Shown here piece by piece: positions 8,717 to 16,527 of a stretch of DNA of 64,000 nt. Each line of letters opens with the position of its first letter. The first letter of the stretch is position 1. The translations under genes were made by a program, and so were the position numbers. Location of the stretch: positions 868,001 through 932,000 of the forward strand of contig NZ_BNEB01000002.1 in NCBI RefSeq assembly GCF_016860545.1. The letters run 5' to 3'. This DNA comes from Streptomyces asoensis. GTDB lineage: Bacteria; Actinomycetota; Actinomycetes; Streptomycetales; Streptomycetaceae. The notes below the pieces were generated by a model. The model was not told where the DNA came from and did not search any database. It saw only the letters and a program-made list of their open reading frames with translations.

Positions 8717-9262
8717 ACGCCGGGCCGGACGGGCGTAGATGGTGCTGGTGAGAGCCGTGCGGCCGGCCGCGGTCCCCGCGAGCCGCCGGACGAGCGGCAG
8801 GGGCAGACGGCGGGCGATTTGGCGCATGGTGACCAGGACGCCGAAGGCGTAGCGCCGCTCGGCCTGCGACCAGAACCCCGCGGGGGACAGTGCGGTGACG
8901 GACCGTACGAGCTTCTCGCGCCCGAGTTCCAGGGCGATCAGACCGCCGAGGGAGTTGCCCGCGACGTGCGGCCGGTCGAGTCCCAGCGCCTCGCAGAAGG
9001 CGCCGAACACGGCGGTCGTGGTGGGCAGGTCGTAGGCCAGCCCGTCCGGCAGCGGCGGTGACACGCCGAAGCCGGGCAGGTCCACGGCGATGACCTCGCG
9101 CTCGGTGGCGAGGATGTCCACCACCGGGTCCCAGGCCTGCCGGTGGTGTCCGATGCCGTGCAGCAGGAGCAGCGGCTCGCCCCTGCCCACGCGTGCGTAG
9201 GAGACGGTGACGGGCAGCGGCCCTCCGGGGGAGGGGACCGTGAAGGAGACGGTGTCGGACAT
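8429..9262 (-). CDS. Alpha/beta-fold hydrolase
   Basis: A 277-residue alpha/beta hydrolase. LLLLHGIGHH is the oxyanion-side motif, DLPGFGVSPPL follows strand 4, the nucleophile elbow is GNSLGG (Ser at about residue 103), and the catalytic His is in GCGHVPMSDDP near the end. There is no signal peptide, so it acts in the cytoplasm. The substrate is not predictable; relatives include esterases, haloperoxidase-like enzymes and C-C hydrolases. ATG at 9262, preceded by GGAGC. A 16-base perfect palindrome lies 68 bases upstream. The 3' end overlaps the tail of the convergent EamA reading frame. Confidence 0.9.
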   Translation of the reverse strand: MSDTVSFTVPSPGGPLPVTVSYARVGRGEPLLLLHGIGHHRQAWDPVVDILATEREVIAVDLPGFGVSPPLPDGLAYDLPTTTAVFGAFCEALGLDRPHVAGNSLGGLIALELGREKLVRSVTALSPAGFWSQAERRYAFGVLVTMRQIARRLPLPLVRRLAGTAAGRTALTSTIYARPARRSPEAVVAETLALAGATGFDQTLLAGITVQFTDDLPGVPVTVGWGTRDLLLVRRQGVRAKRIIPGARLVRLPGCGHVPMSDDPALVARVLLDGSSR

Positions 9263-9329
9263 GGGGAGCTCCTCGACTGGACGGGCCGTGGGCCGGCCGG
9301 CGGACGCCGTAGACAGCTTGTCAGCAAAA

Positions 9330-9345
9330 GCTACCGACCGGTAGC
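9330..9345. promoter_or_regulatory. Perfect palindrome, TetR-type operator candidate
   Basis: GCTACCGACCGGTAGC has seven-base perfect arms around AC, the form of many TetR-family operators in actinobacteria. It sits in the hydrolase promoter region, yet no TetR gene is adjacent. Confidence 0.5.
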
Positions 9346-9531
9346 CCCGAGGGTGGTGCCGAACTTCGCCGTCACGACGGCCGAACTCCTCCGTCGCCCC
9401 GGCCGAACTCCGGCGTTGCGACGGCGAGTTTGCCGGAGTGTCACGAGAACGCGCCCGTGCGAACGCCCCGTGAACGCTTGCGTGCCCGCGGGCCGCCGGG
9501 CCCCCGCAGGATCGAGGATCGGTCTGGGGGA

Positions 9532-9566
9532 TTGGTCTTGACCAAGGGTGGGGGCCGTCCTATGGT
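9532..9566 (+). promoter_or_regulatory. gntR promoter overlapped by a DasR-box-like palindrome
   Basis: TTGACC (9538-9543) and TATGGT (9561-9566) are spaced by exactly 17 bases, a good housekeeping promoter. The -35 box lies inside TTGGTCTTGACCAA (9532-9545), a perfect palindrome apart from its centre. It matches the DasR site ACTGGTCTAGACCACT at 12 of 16 positions when flanks are included. A regulator bound here would block RNA polymerase. Confidence 0.65.
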
Positions 9567-9644
9567 CGCAGAGAAGTACAACAACCTTTAATAAACAAGG
9601 GCGCGAAAAAACGCCGCCGGACCACGGTGATTGCGGAGGACAGG

Positions 9645-10406
9645 GTGGGGACCACGCAACTGGAATCGGTACCGGAACCGAAGTACTGGCACCTCAAGAC
9701 CGTGCTCAGCGAGGCACTCGACTCGGAGTTCACCGTCGGTGAGATCCTGCCCAACGAACGTGACCTGGCGGCCCGCTTCGGCGTCGCCCGCGCCACGCTC
9801 CGCCAGGCGCTCGAGCAACTCGAACTGGAGGGCCGCCTCCAGCGCCGCCGCGGGGTCGGCACCACCGTCGCACCGCCGCGCATGGGGGTCGCGGTCGGAA
9901 CCGGACGGCAGGTCTGGCCCAGCACGGGCGACGACGCCTGGCAGCCCGTCGACTGCGCGCTCGCGGCGCCACCCGCGGCCGTGGCCACCGCACTGGAGAG
10001 CGCGCGCGACCAGGCCGTGCACATCGTGCGGCGCTCACGGGTCTCGCACGGCCAGCCCGTCGCCGCCGAACTGCTCTACATCCCCTCGACGTCGGTGCCC
10101 GACCTCTCGGCGATCGACGCCCCCTCCGAGGCGGCACGCGCACGTGCGGTGCTGCGCGAGCTCCAGCGCCTCGAACTCCAGGGCCAGGACAGCGCCGTGG
10201 AGCTGGGTTCGGCCCGCGCGGACGACGCCAGGGAACTGGACCGGCTCCCCGGCGCGCCCGTCCTCGTCGTCACCACCCGCTTCTTCGCCGAGGGGCGCAC
10301 GGCGGCGCTCTCCGTCGCGACCTACCGCGCGGACACCTGCCGGCTGACCTTCACCGCCTCCGGCGGCGTGGAGATACACCACGGCCCGCAGCAACAGGCC
10401 TCCTGA
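9645..10406 (+). CDS. GntR family regulator with UTRA-type ligand domain
   Basis: A 253-residue HutC-subfamily regulator. A GntR winged helix occupies residues about 12-80 (LPNERDLAARFGVARATLRQAL, then GVGTTVAPP). A UTRA-like effector domain follows (about 95-245, with HIVRRSRVSHGQPVAAELLYIP and VVTTRFFAEGR). Such proteins, including DasR, usually bind sugar phosphates or amino-acid derivatives. I start at GTG 9645, because GGAGGA lies four bases upstream; GTG 9627 is an alternative. The palindrome over its own -35 box suggests autorepression. It converges on a ROK regulator, hinting that both serve carbohydrate control, although no sugar transporter is nearby. Confidence 0.88.
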   Translation: MGTTQLESVPEPKYWHLKTVLSEALDSEFTVGEILPNERDLAARFGVARATLRQALEQLELEGRLQRRRGVGTTVAPPRMGVAVGTGRQVWPSTGDDAWQPVDCALAAPPAAVATALESARDQAVHIVRRSRVSHGQPVAAELLYIPSTSVPDLSAIDAPSEAARARAVLRELQRLELQGQDSAVELGSARADDARELDRLPGAPVLVVTTRFFAEGRTAALSVATYRADTCRLTFTASGGVEIHHGPQQQAS

Positions 10407-10481
10407 GACACCCCGGCCGCCCCGGCCGGACACGGCGGGCTCCCGCACGGCCCGCACCCCGCCGCCGCACGGACGGCCCGA

Positions 10482-10510
10482 CCGCGCCCCGGAATCCCAC
10501 CGGGGCGCGG
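10482..10510. terminator. Hairpin between gntR and rok
   Basis: A perfect 11-base stem (CCGCGCCCCGG and its complement) with a seven-base loop lies between convergent genes. Confidence 0.7.
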
Positions 10511-10526
10511 CGCGTGCCACGGCCGG

Positions 10527-11684
10527 TCACCGCCGCGCCGTCACCGTCCCCTCCACCGCGAACAGCTCCTCCTCGACGTGGTCGAGGGCGAGCCGCAGCG
10601 CCCCCGTGGCCACCGCCGCCTCACCCAGCATCGACAGCGCCACCTTCGGCGGGCGCAGGCAGTAGCGCGCCAACTCCTGCCGCAGCGGCTCCAGCACGCC
10701 GTCCAGCCCCGCCGCCCAGCCGCCGATCACGACCAGTTCGGGATCGAGCGCCAGGACCAGCGCGGCCACGTCGTGCACGAGCCGCTGGATGAAGCGGTCC
10801 ACGGCTGCCCGGGCCTCCTCGTCCCCCTCGCGGGCCTGGGCGAACACCCTCGCGACCGCCTGCTCGTCCAGTGGGTGCAGCGGCTCGTCGGTCACCGAGA
10901 GCAGCGTCTCCGGCGTCACCTCCCGGCCCAGCAGGTGCAGCGCGCCGATCTCCCCGGCCGCCCCGCCGTATCCCCGGTGCAGCCGCCCGCCGATCAGCGA
11001 GCCGGCCCCCGGACTCAGGCCGGCCAGCACGAAGACGACGTCGTCGGACTCGGTCGCCGCGCCCTTCCAGTGCTCGGCCACGGCCGCCGTGTTGGCGTCG
11101 TTCTCCACCAGCACCGGGCACTTGAAGGAACGGCTCAGGCGCTCGCCCAGCCGCAGCCCCGTCCACTCGGGCAGGGCGGTGCCCAGCCGGACCGTTCCGT
11201 CCGCCTCCACGATCCCCGGCGTCGCGACACCCACGGCCCGCAGCGAGCTGCGCGGCACACCGGCCCGGCGCAGCAGCTCGGCGACCGCCGTCCGCAGCCG
11301 GTCCAGCCGCTCGTCCGCGGGGGCCGACTCGTCGACCTCCTTGGCCTGCGCCCCCAGGATCCGGCCGTCCAGGTCGGACAGCAGCGCGGCCACCCGGTGC
11401 GAGCCGATCTCCAGGCCCAGCAGGTGCCCGGCCTCCGCCCGGAACCGGAAACGCCGCGCGGGCCGCCCCTGCCGCCGCGCGACCCCCTCGTCGGCCGCCT
11501 TCTCCACGACGAGTCCCGCGCCGATGAGGTCCTCCACGACCCCCTCGACGGTGGGCCGGGACAGACCGGTGACGCGGGTGATCTCCGTCAGCGTCGCGCA
11601 GTCCGCGGCACGCAACGCGTGCAGCACCACCGCGGAATTGATCCTTCGCAGCAGCGAGGGATCCCCGCCCGTCAGCTGCCCCAA
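10527..11684 (-). CDS. ROK family transcriptional regulator
   Basis: A 385-residue ROK protein. An N-terminal winged helix (about residues 12-70: TEITRVTGLSRPTVEGVVEDL) is followed by an actin-fold sugar-kinase-like domain with LVENDANTAAVAEHW and RGYGGAAGEIGALHL. The zinc cluster CxCGxxGC that follows the glycine motif in NagC, Mlc and ROK kinases is absent, and kinase activity is unlikely. These proteins repress or activate sugar-use genes. The start is TTG 11684, chosen for GGAAGGA six bases upstream; longer readings to 11852 add a non-homologous arginine-rich tail. It is convergent with gntR and divergent from a small hypothetical gene. Confidence 0.85.
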   Translation of the reverse strand: MGQLTGGDPSLLRRINSAVVLHALRAADCATLTEITRVTGLSRPTVEGVVEDLIGAGLVVEKAADEGVARRQGRPARRFRFRAEAGHLLGLEIGSHRVAALLSDLDGRILGAQAKEVDESAPADERLDRLRTAVAELLRRAGVPRSSLRAVGVATPGIVEADGTVRLGTALPEWTGLRLGERLSRSFKCPVLVENDANTAAVAEHWKGAATESDDVVFVLAGLSPGAGSLIGGRLHRGYGGAAGEIGALHLLGREVTPETLLSVTDEPLHPLDEQAVARVFAQAREGDEEARAAVDRFIQRLVHDVAALVLALDPELVVIGGWAAGLDGVLEPLRQELARYCLRPPKVALSMLGEAAVATGALRLALDHVEEELFAVEGTVTARR

Positions 11685-11882
11685 CGTACGTCCTTCCAGC
11701 TCGTGCGCGTATTGGGCGGATCGTACTCGGCGCGGCGGACCCCGGCGAGCATGGATTCCGTACCGAGACCTCCGGTGCCGCGCGCACACCTGCGGGAGGG
11801 GTCCGGGCGGAGGGCCGCGCCGGGGTCGCACACCGAGGTGACGGCCCGCCAATTGTCAGTGCCGGCGGGTTTACTGGAACTC

Positions 11883-12338
11883 ATGGACATCGACAGGTAC
11901 CTCGGGCCCGGTCACCGTACGGCGGCCTTGGTGACCAGTCACGGCCTGAGGACCGCGGACGCCGCGGTGCGTCTCGCCGAGGTGGAGCGGTTCCACGAAC
12001 GGAGGGAGGAGCTGGCCGCGAGCCTCACGCATCGGTGGGGGGCGCCGTACCACTGGGGCCTCCAGACGGTCCGGCTGCGGACGGCGACCGAGGAGATACC
12101 CGAGCCCTGGGCCGGACTGAGCCTGCGCGCCGACGACGTCTACCTCTGGCGGACGGATCGAGCGCCGCAGCCCGCCGACCAAGGGCCACCGGCCGGCCAA
12201 GAGCCACCGGCCGACCGAGCGCCGGGGACGGACCCGGCGGGGGAGTACGGCCGATGGGTGGCGCTGGGCGTGGCCGATCGCGATCCGTGCGACGAGGTCC
12301 GGCTCCTGCTCGTCGTCACCGACACCGACCCGCCCTGA
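11883..12338 (+). CDS. Hypothetical protein
   Basis: A 151-residue soluble acidic protein I do not recognise. Residues 1-95 look folded (MDIDRYLGPGHRTAALVTSH, then VERFHERREELAASLTHRWG). A Pro/Gln/Gly-rich linker about 100-125 repeats PPAGQEPPADRAP, and the final 25 residues return to order (WVALGVADRDPCDEVRLLLV). No catalytic motif, signal or membrane segment is visible. ATG 11883 is chosen as the first start whose product looks like protein rather than leader; the ribosome site is weak. Codon use is normal for the region. Divergent from rok. Confidence 0.65.
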   Translation: MDIDRYLGPGHRTAALVTSHGLRTADAAVRLAEVERFHERREELAASLTHRWGAPYHWGLQTVRLRTATEEIPEPWAGLSLRADDVYLWRTDRAPQPADQGPPAGQEPPADRAPGTDPAGEYGRWVALGVADRDPCDEVRLLLVVTDTDPP

Positions 12339-12363
12339 CGGCCGGACACCGGACCACCCGACA

Positions 12364-12380
12364 CCGGCACCGGGTGCCGG
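12364..12380. terminator. Short hairpin between convergent genes
   Basis: CCGGCAC and GTGCCGG surround a three-base loop, a small perfect stem between the hypothetical gene and mug. Confidence 0.5.
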
Positions 12381-12391
12381 ACCACCGGACG

Positions 12392-12937
12392 TCAGTCCTC
12401 GGCCGCCGTCCGCAACCGGGCGAACTCCTCGGCCATCGTCGCCGCCGTCCAGTGCGCGTTCAGGCCGCTGGGGTTGGGCAGCACCCACACGCGGGTGTCC
12501 CCGATCAGCCGCTCCTGCGGGCCCACCACGGCCTTGCGGTCGTCGAAGGCCGCCCGGTACGCCGTCACGCCGACGACGGCCAGCCAGCGGGGCCCGAGCC
12601 GGGTCACCTTCTCCGCGAGCAGCCGCCCCCCGTCCCGGTACTCCTGCGCCGACAGCTCGTCCGCCCGTGCCGTCGCCCGCGCCACCACGTTGGTGATGCC
12701 GAGCCCGTAGGACAGCAACTCCCGCTGCTCGGACGGTTTCATCAGCCTCGGTGTGAAGCCCGACAGGTGCAGCACCGGCCAGAAGCGGTTGCCGGGGCGG
12801 GCGAAGTGGTGGCCGGTCGCCGCCGTCATCAGGCCCGGGTTGATACCGCAGAACAGCACACGCAGGCCGCCCGCGACGACGTCGGGTACGAGCCGGTCGC
12901 GGGCGGCCTCCAGTTCCGCCGGGGTGAAGCGGGTCAG
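12392..12937 (-). CDS. mug: G/U mismatch-specific DNA glycosylase, probable CTG start
   Basis: A 181-residue uracil-DNA glycosylase superfamily protein of the Mug/TDG type. The catalytic-site motif FCGINPGLMTAATGHHFARP carries the NPG segment, and VLPNPSGLNAH is the second family motif. It removes uracil or ethenocytosine from mismatched DNA. The conserved domain begins about 26 residues before the first GTG (12859), with TRFTPAELEAARDRLVPDVVAGGLRV in frame. No ATG, GTG or TTG precedes it, but CTG at 12937 overlaps the purB stop as CTGA. That suggests a CTG start coupled to purB translation. Using 12859 would truncate the fold. Confidence 0.82.
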   Translation of the reverse strand: MTRFTPAELEAARDRLVPDVVAGGLRVLFCGINPGLMTAATGHHFARPGNRFWPVLHLSGFTPRLMKPSEQRELLSYGLGITNVVARATARADELSAQEYRDGGRLLAEKVTRLGPRWLAVVGVTAYRAAFDDRKAVVGPQERLIGDTRVWVLPNPSGLNAHWTAATMAEEFARLRTAAED

Positions 12938-14376
12938 AGGATCGCTCCGGGGGTGTAACCGGCCGCCTCCGGGCGCTGCTTCACGATCTCCTCGATCCGG
13001 CCGACGACCGTCGCCACCTGGGCCGCCGCGGCGCCCGTGAACGACAGCTTGTCGGCCATCAGCGCGTCCAGCTGCGCGCGGTCCAGCGGCAGCCGGCCGT
13101 CCGCGGCCAGTTTGTCCAGCAGCTCGTTGCGCTCGGCGCCCTGCTCGCGCATCGCGAGGGCCGAGGCGACGGCGTTCTCCTTGATCGCCTCGTGCGCGAG
13201 CTCACGGCCCACGCCCGCGCGCACCGCGCCCATCAGCACCTTGGTGGTGGCGAGGAACGGCAGGTAGCGGTCCAGCTCACGGGCGACGACCGCCGGGAAG
13301 GCGCCGAACTCGTCGAGGACCGTCAGGAAGGTCTCCAGCAGGCCGTCCAGCGCGAAGAACGCGTCCGGCAGCGCGACCCGGCGGACCACCGAGCAGGACA
13401 CGTCGCCCTCGTTCCACTGGTCGCCCGCCAGCTCACCCGTCATCGACGCGTAGCCCCGCAGGATCACCATCAGGCCGTTGACGCGCTCGCAGGAGCGGGT
13501 GTTCATCTTGTGCGGCATCGCCGAGGAACCGACCTGGCCCGGCTTGAAGCCCTCGGTGACCAGCTCGTGCCCGGCCATCAGCCGGATCGTCTTGGCCAGC
13601 GAGGAGGGGGCCGCGGCGAGCTGCACCAGCGCGGTGACGACCTCGTAGTCCAGCGAACGGGGGTACACCTGGCCGACGGAGGTGAAGGCCTGCGCGAAGC
13701 CCAGGTGACCGGCGATCCGGTCCTCCAGTTCGGCCAGCTTGGCCGCGTCGCCGCCGAGCAGGTCCAGCATGTCCTGCGCGGTGCCGACCGGGCCCTTGAT
13801 GCCCCGCAGCGGGTACCGCGCGAGCAGTTCCTCCACACGGCCGTACGCGACGAGCAGCTCGTCGGCCGCGGTCGCGAACCGCTTGCCCAGGGTGGTGGCC
13901 TGCGCGGCCACGTTGTGCGAGCGTCCGGCGACGACCAGCTCGCCGTACTCGCCGGCCAGCTTGCCCAGACGCGCCAGGACGGCCACCGTGCGGTCGCGGA
14001 CGAGCTCCAGCGAGAGCCGGATCTGGAGCTGCTCGACGTTCTCCGTCAGGTCGCGGGACGTCATGCCCTTGTGGACCTGCTCATGGCCGGCGAGGTCGTT
14101 GAACTCCTCGATGCGGGCCTTCACGTCGTGCCGGGTGACCTTCTCGCGCTCGGCGATGGAGGCCAGGTCGACGGTGTCCAGGACACGCTCGTAGTCGGCG
14201 ATCGCCGCGTCCGGCACCTCGATCCCGAGGTCCTTCTGGGCCCGCAGCACGGCGAGCCAGAGCTGACGCTCCAGCTTCACCTTCTGCTCGGGCGACCAGA
14301 GCGTGGCGAGCTCGGCGGAGGCATAGCGGCCGGCGAGGACGTTGGGGATACGGGGCTTGGCGGGAGCAGAAGTCAC
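12934..14376 (-). CDS. purB: Adenylosuccinate lyase
   Basis: A 480-residue fumarase/aspartase-superfamily enzyme that cleaves SAICAR to AICAR and adenylosuccinate to AMP in purine synthesis. The signature loop GSSAMPHKMNTRSCE (about residues 268-282) holds the catalytic Ser. The early TSRDLTENVEQLQIRLS and GRSHNVAAQATTLGKR supply other active-site residues, including the catalytic His. Full family length, cytoplasmic, homotetrameric in relatives. Start ATG or GTG at 14376 gives MTSAPAKPRIPNVLAGRYAS, the common Streptomyces beginning. The stop is shared with the CTG start of mug, so the two form a coupled pair. Confidence 0.96.
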   Translation of the reverse strand: MTSAPAKPRIPNVLAGRYASAELATLWSPEQKVKLERQLWLAVLRAQKDLGIEVPDAAIADYERVLDTVDLASIAEREKVTRHDVKARIEEFNDLAGHEQVHKGMTSRDLTENVEQLQIRLSLELVRDRTVAVLARLGKLAGEYGELVVAGRSHNVAAQATTLGKRFATAADELLVAYGRVEELLARYPLRGIKGPVGTAQDMLDLLGGDAAKLAELEDRIAGHLGFAQAFTSVGQVYPRSLDYEVVTALVQLAAAPSSLAKTIRLMAGHELVTEGFKPGQVGSSAMPHKMNTRSCERVNGLMVILRGYASMTGELAGDQWNEGDVSCSVVRRVALPDAFFALDGLLETFLTVLDEFGAFPAVVARELDRYLPFLATTKVLMGAVRAGVGRELAHEAIKENAVASALAMREQGAERNELLDKLAADGRLPLDRAQLDALMADKLSFTGAAAAQVATVVGRIEEIVKQRPEAAGYTPGAIL

Positions 14377-14458
14377 GTGGACGGATTCTACTGGCGATTC
14401 GTGCAGGTCGGCGCACCGCTCCGTTCGGCCGATCCTACGAGAGCGGCGTCACTCCGGA

Positions 14459-14480
14459 CGTCCCCGGGCGGGCGGGGACG
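14459..14480 (-). terminator. Hairpin after the SGNH hydrolase gene
   Basis: Arms CGTCCCCG/CGGGGACG with a six-base loop lie downstream of the hydrolase stop and upstream of purB. Confidence 0.5.
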
Positions 14481-14533
14481 GGATCTCCGCCCGGCCCGCG
14501 TCGCCGTCCGTGCCGTGCCGCAGGCTCCGCCTC

Positions 14534-15328
14534 CTAGGCCCGTTCCTCCTGCGCCCGTTCCTCGTACGGCAGCAGATCGGGCCGCTTCGGCGGCAGACCG
14601 TCGCCGGAGGAGCGGCCGGTCAGCCGCCGGCCTATCCAGGGCAGGAGGTACTGCCGGGCGAACCGGGCGTCCGCCACGCGCCGCGCGCCCCAGCCGGGCG
14701 GCAGCGTCGCCGGCATCGGCGTGTGCCACTCGGTGTCCTCGGCGTCGTGCCCGAGGGTCTGCCAGACGGCCTCCGCGACCCGGCGGTGGCCCTCCGCCGT
14801 CAGGTGCAGCCGGTCGACGTCCCACATGCGCGGGTCGGCGAGCGACGGGGCGCCGTACAGGTCCACCACGAGCGCGCCGTGCCGTGCGGCCAGCTCCTCG
14901 ACGTGGGTGAACAGCTCCTCCATGCGGGGGCGGAACCGCTCGAGGACCGGCCCCTGCCGGCCCGGGCTGCGCATCAGCACCAGCTCCTTGCAGGCCGGGG
15001 TCAGGCGCTCCACGGCCTCCGTCAGCAGGCCTTTGACCCGGCCCATGTCGCACTTGGGACGCAGGGTGTCGTTGAGGCCGCCGACCAGGGTGATCACGTC
15101 GGCGCCCATCGCGGCGGCCACCGGCACCTGTTCCTCGACGATCTGCCCGATCAGCTTGCCGCGCACCGCCAGGTTGGCGTACCGGAAGCCGGGGGTGCGG
15201 GCGGCCATCCGCGCGGCGAGGAGGTCCGCCCAGCCCCGGTAGGAGCCGTCGGGCAGCAGGTCCGACATGCCCTCGGTGAAGGAGTCGCCGAGAGCGACCA
15301 GGCTGGTGTGTGTGGGGTTCGTCTGCAT
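14534..15328 (-). CDS. SGNH/GDSL hydrolase
   Basis: A 264-residue SGNH-fold esterase/lipase. Block I is LVALGDSFTEGMSD (Ser at about residue 16), block III is VGGLNDTL with the oxyanion Asn, and block V is DVDRLHLTAEGH with the catalytic Asp and His. It has no signal peptide. The sequence does not reveal whether it acts on lipids, acetylated sugars or other esters. ATG 15328 (MQTNPTHTS) is the family-like start; the longer reading to 15472 runs through a terminator hairpin. It stands alone between two terminators, apart from purB and the CNNM pair. Confidence 0.92.
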   Translation of the reverse strand: MQTNPTHTSLVALGDSFTEGMSDLLPDGSYRGWADLLAARMAARTPGFRYANLAVRGKLIGQIVEEQVPVAAAMGADVITLVGGLNDTLRPKCDMGRVKGLLTEAVERLTPACKELVLMRSPGRQGPVLERFRPRMEELFTHVEELAARHGALVVDLYGAPSLADPRMWDVDRLHLTAEGHRRVAEAVWQTLGHDAEDTEWHTPMPATLPPGWGARRVADARFARQYLLPWIGRRLTGRSSGDGLPPKRPDLLPYEERAQEERA

Positions 15329-15372
15329 GGCGACATAGATGGTAGCCCGAGTCCCATACTTAGTGGTCGGTC

Positions 15373-15408
15373 CCCTTCGGCCACCGGGCCCCCTTCGGCC
15401 ACCGAGCC
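15373..15408. repeat. 18-base direct repeat upstream of the SGNH gene
   Basis: CCCTTCGGCCACCG occurs twice with an 18-base period (15373 and 15391). It sits between the promoter-proximal part of the SGNH gene and the upstream terminator. Confidence 0.6.
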
Positions 15409-15412
15409 CCGC

Positions 15413-15472
15413 GTGACCGCGGGCCCGGTCCGGTGGCGGCGTCGCCGCCCCGTGGACCGGGCCCGCGGTCAC
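15413..15472. terminator. Long perfect hairpin after the CNNM operon
   Basis: Perfect 19-base arms (GTGACCGCGGGCCCGGTCC and its complement) enclose 22 bases that contain a smaller GGCGGCG/CGCCGCC stem. It lies 17 bases past the stop of the downstream CNNM gene. Confidence 0.8.
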
Positions 15473-15489
15473 GGCCTCTCACCTACCGC

Positions 15490-16527
15490 TCACGCCCGCT
15501 GCCCGAACAGCTCCTGGAGCACGTCCTCCATGGTCACCAGACCGGACAGCCGCCCGTCGGAGCCGAGCACGGCCGCCAGGTGCGTACGGCTGCCGCGCAT
15601 CGCGGTGAGGACGTCGTCCAGCGGGGTCGCCTCCCGCACGCGCGCGATGGGCCGCATGTCCGCCGAGCGGAACGGCCGCTCGCGCGGCGACGCGTCCAGC
15701 GCGTCCTTGACGTGCAGGTAGCCGACGATCCGGCGGCCCTCGTCGACCACCGGGAACCGGGAGAACCCGGATTCGGCCGCCAGCCGCTCCAGCTCCTCCG
15801 GCGTGACGCCCACGCGCGCGTAGACGACCCGCTCCAGCGGCAGGACGACGTCCCGCACCGGCCGGCGGCCCAGTTCCAGGGCGTCGTGCAGGCGTTCCAG
15901 GGCGCGGTCGTCGATCAGACCCGCCTCACCCGCGTCCTTGACGATCTGGGCCAGCTGGGCGTCCGAGAAGGCCGCGGCGACCTCGTCCTTGGTCTCGATC
16001 CGCAGCAGCTTCAGCAGCCCGTTCGCGAACGCGTTGATCGCGAAGATCACCGGACGCAGCGCCCGGGCCAGCGTCACCAGCGGCGGGCCGAGCAGCAGCG
16101 CGCTGCGCACCGGCTCGGCGAGCGCGACGTTCTTGGGCACCATCTCGCCGAGGAGCATGTGCAGGTACGTCGCCACCACCAGCGCGATCACGAAGGACAC
16201 CAGGTGCCCCGCGCCCTCGGGCACGCCGACCGCGTGGAACACGGGTTCCAGCAGGTGGGCGATGGCGGGCTCGGCGACCACACCGAGGATCAGCGTGCAC
16301 AGCGTGATGCCCAGCTGCGCCGCCGCCATCAACGCGGACACGTGCCGCAGGCCCCACAGCACGCTGCGGGCGCGCCGGTCGCCCTGCGCTCCCTTCGCGC
16401 CGTTGCCGTCCTCGAGGTACTGCTCGATCTGGGAGCGCCGTACGGAGATCAGCGCGAACTCGGCGCCGACGAAGAACGCGTTCACGACCAGGGTCGCCAG
16501 TGCGACGAGCAACTGGATGGCGGTCAC
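15490..16527 (-). CDS. CNNM/CorC-type membrane protein, lacking the CorC_HlyC domain
   Basis: A 345-residue hemolysin-C/CNNM family protein, a family linked to magnesium efflux. The N-terminal DUF21/CNNM membrane domain spans about residues 1-190 (LLGEMVPKNVALAEP is the conserved PKN motif). A cytosolic CBS pair follows (about 205-340, with VMEDVL-like TMEDVLQELFG at the end). The C-terminal CorC_HlyC domain present in its upstream paralogue is missing here. Start is GTG 16527, overlapping the upstream stop as GTGA, so the pair is translationally coupled and may form a hetero-complex. The older name hemolysin is misleading. Confidence 0.9.
   Translation of the reverse strand: MTAIQLLVALATLVVNAFFVGAEFALISVRRSQIEQYLEDGNGAKGAQGDRRARSVLWGLRHVSALMAAAQLGITLCTLILGVVAEPAIAHLLEPVFHAVGVPEGAGHLVSFVIALVVATYLHMLLGEMVPKNVALAEPVRSALLLGPPLVTLARALRPVIFAINAFANGLLKLLRIETKDEVAAAFSDAQLAQIVKDAGEAGLIDDRALERLHDALELGRRPVRDVVLPLERVVYARVGVTPEELERLAAESGFSRFPVVDEGRRIVGYLHVKDALDASPRERPFRSADMRPIARVREATPLDDVLTAMRGSRTHLAAVLGSDGRLSGLVTMEDVLQELFGQRA

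Larger units (their letters stand above)
9263..9644. other. Intergenic region between hydrolase and gntR
   Basis: This is 382 bases without a gene. It holds the palindrome at 9330-9345, a loose hairpin with eight-base arms ACTCCGGC/GCCGGAGT (9407-9439), three near-copies of GGCCGAACT, and the gntR promoter at 9532-9566. An A+T-rich leader of about 70 bases follows. I see no small ORF with a ribosome site. Confidence 0.6.
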
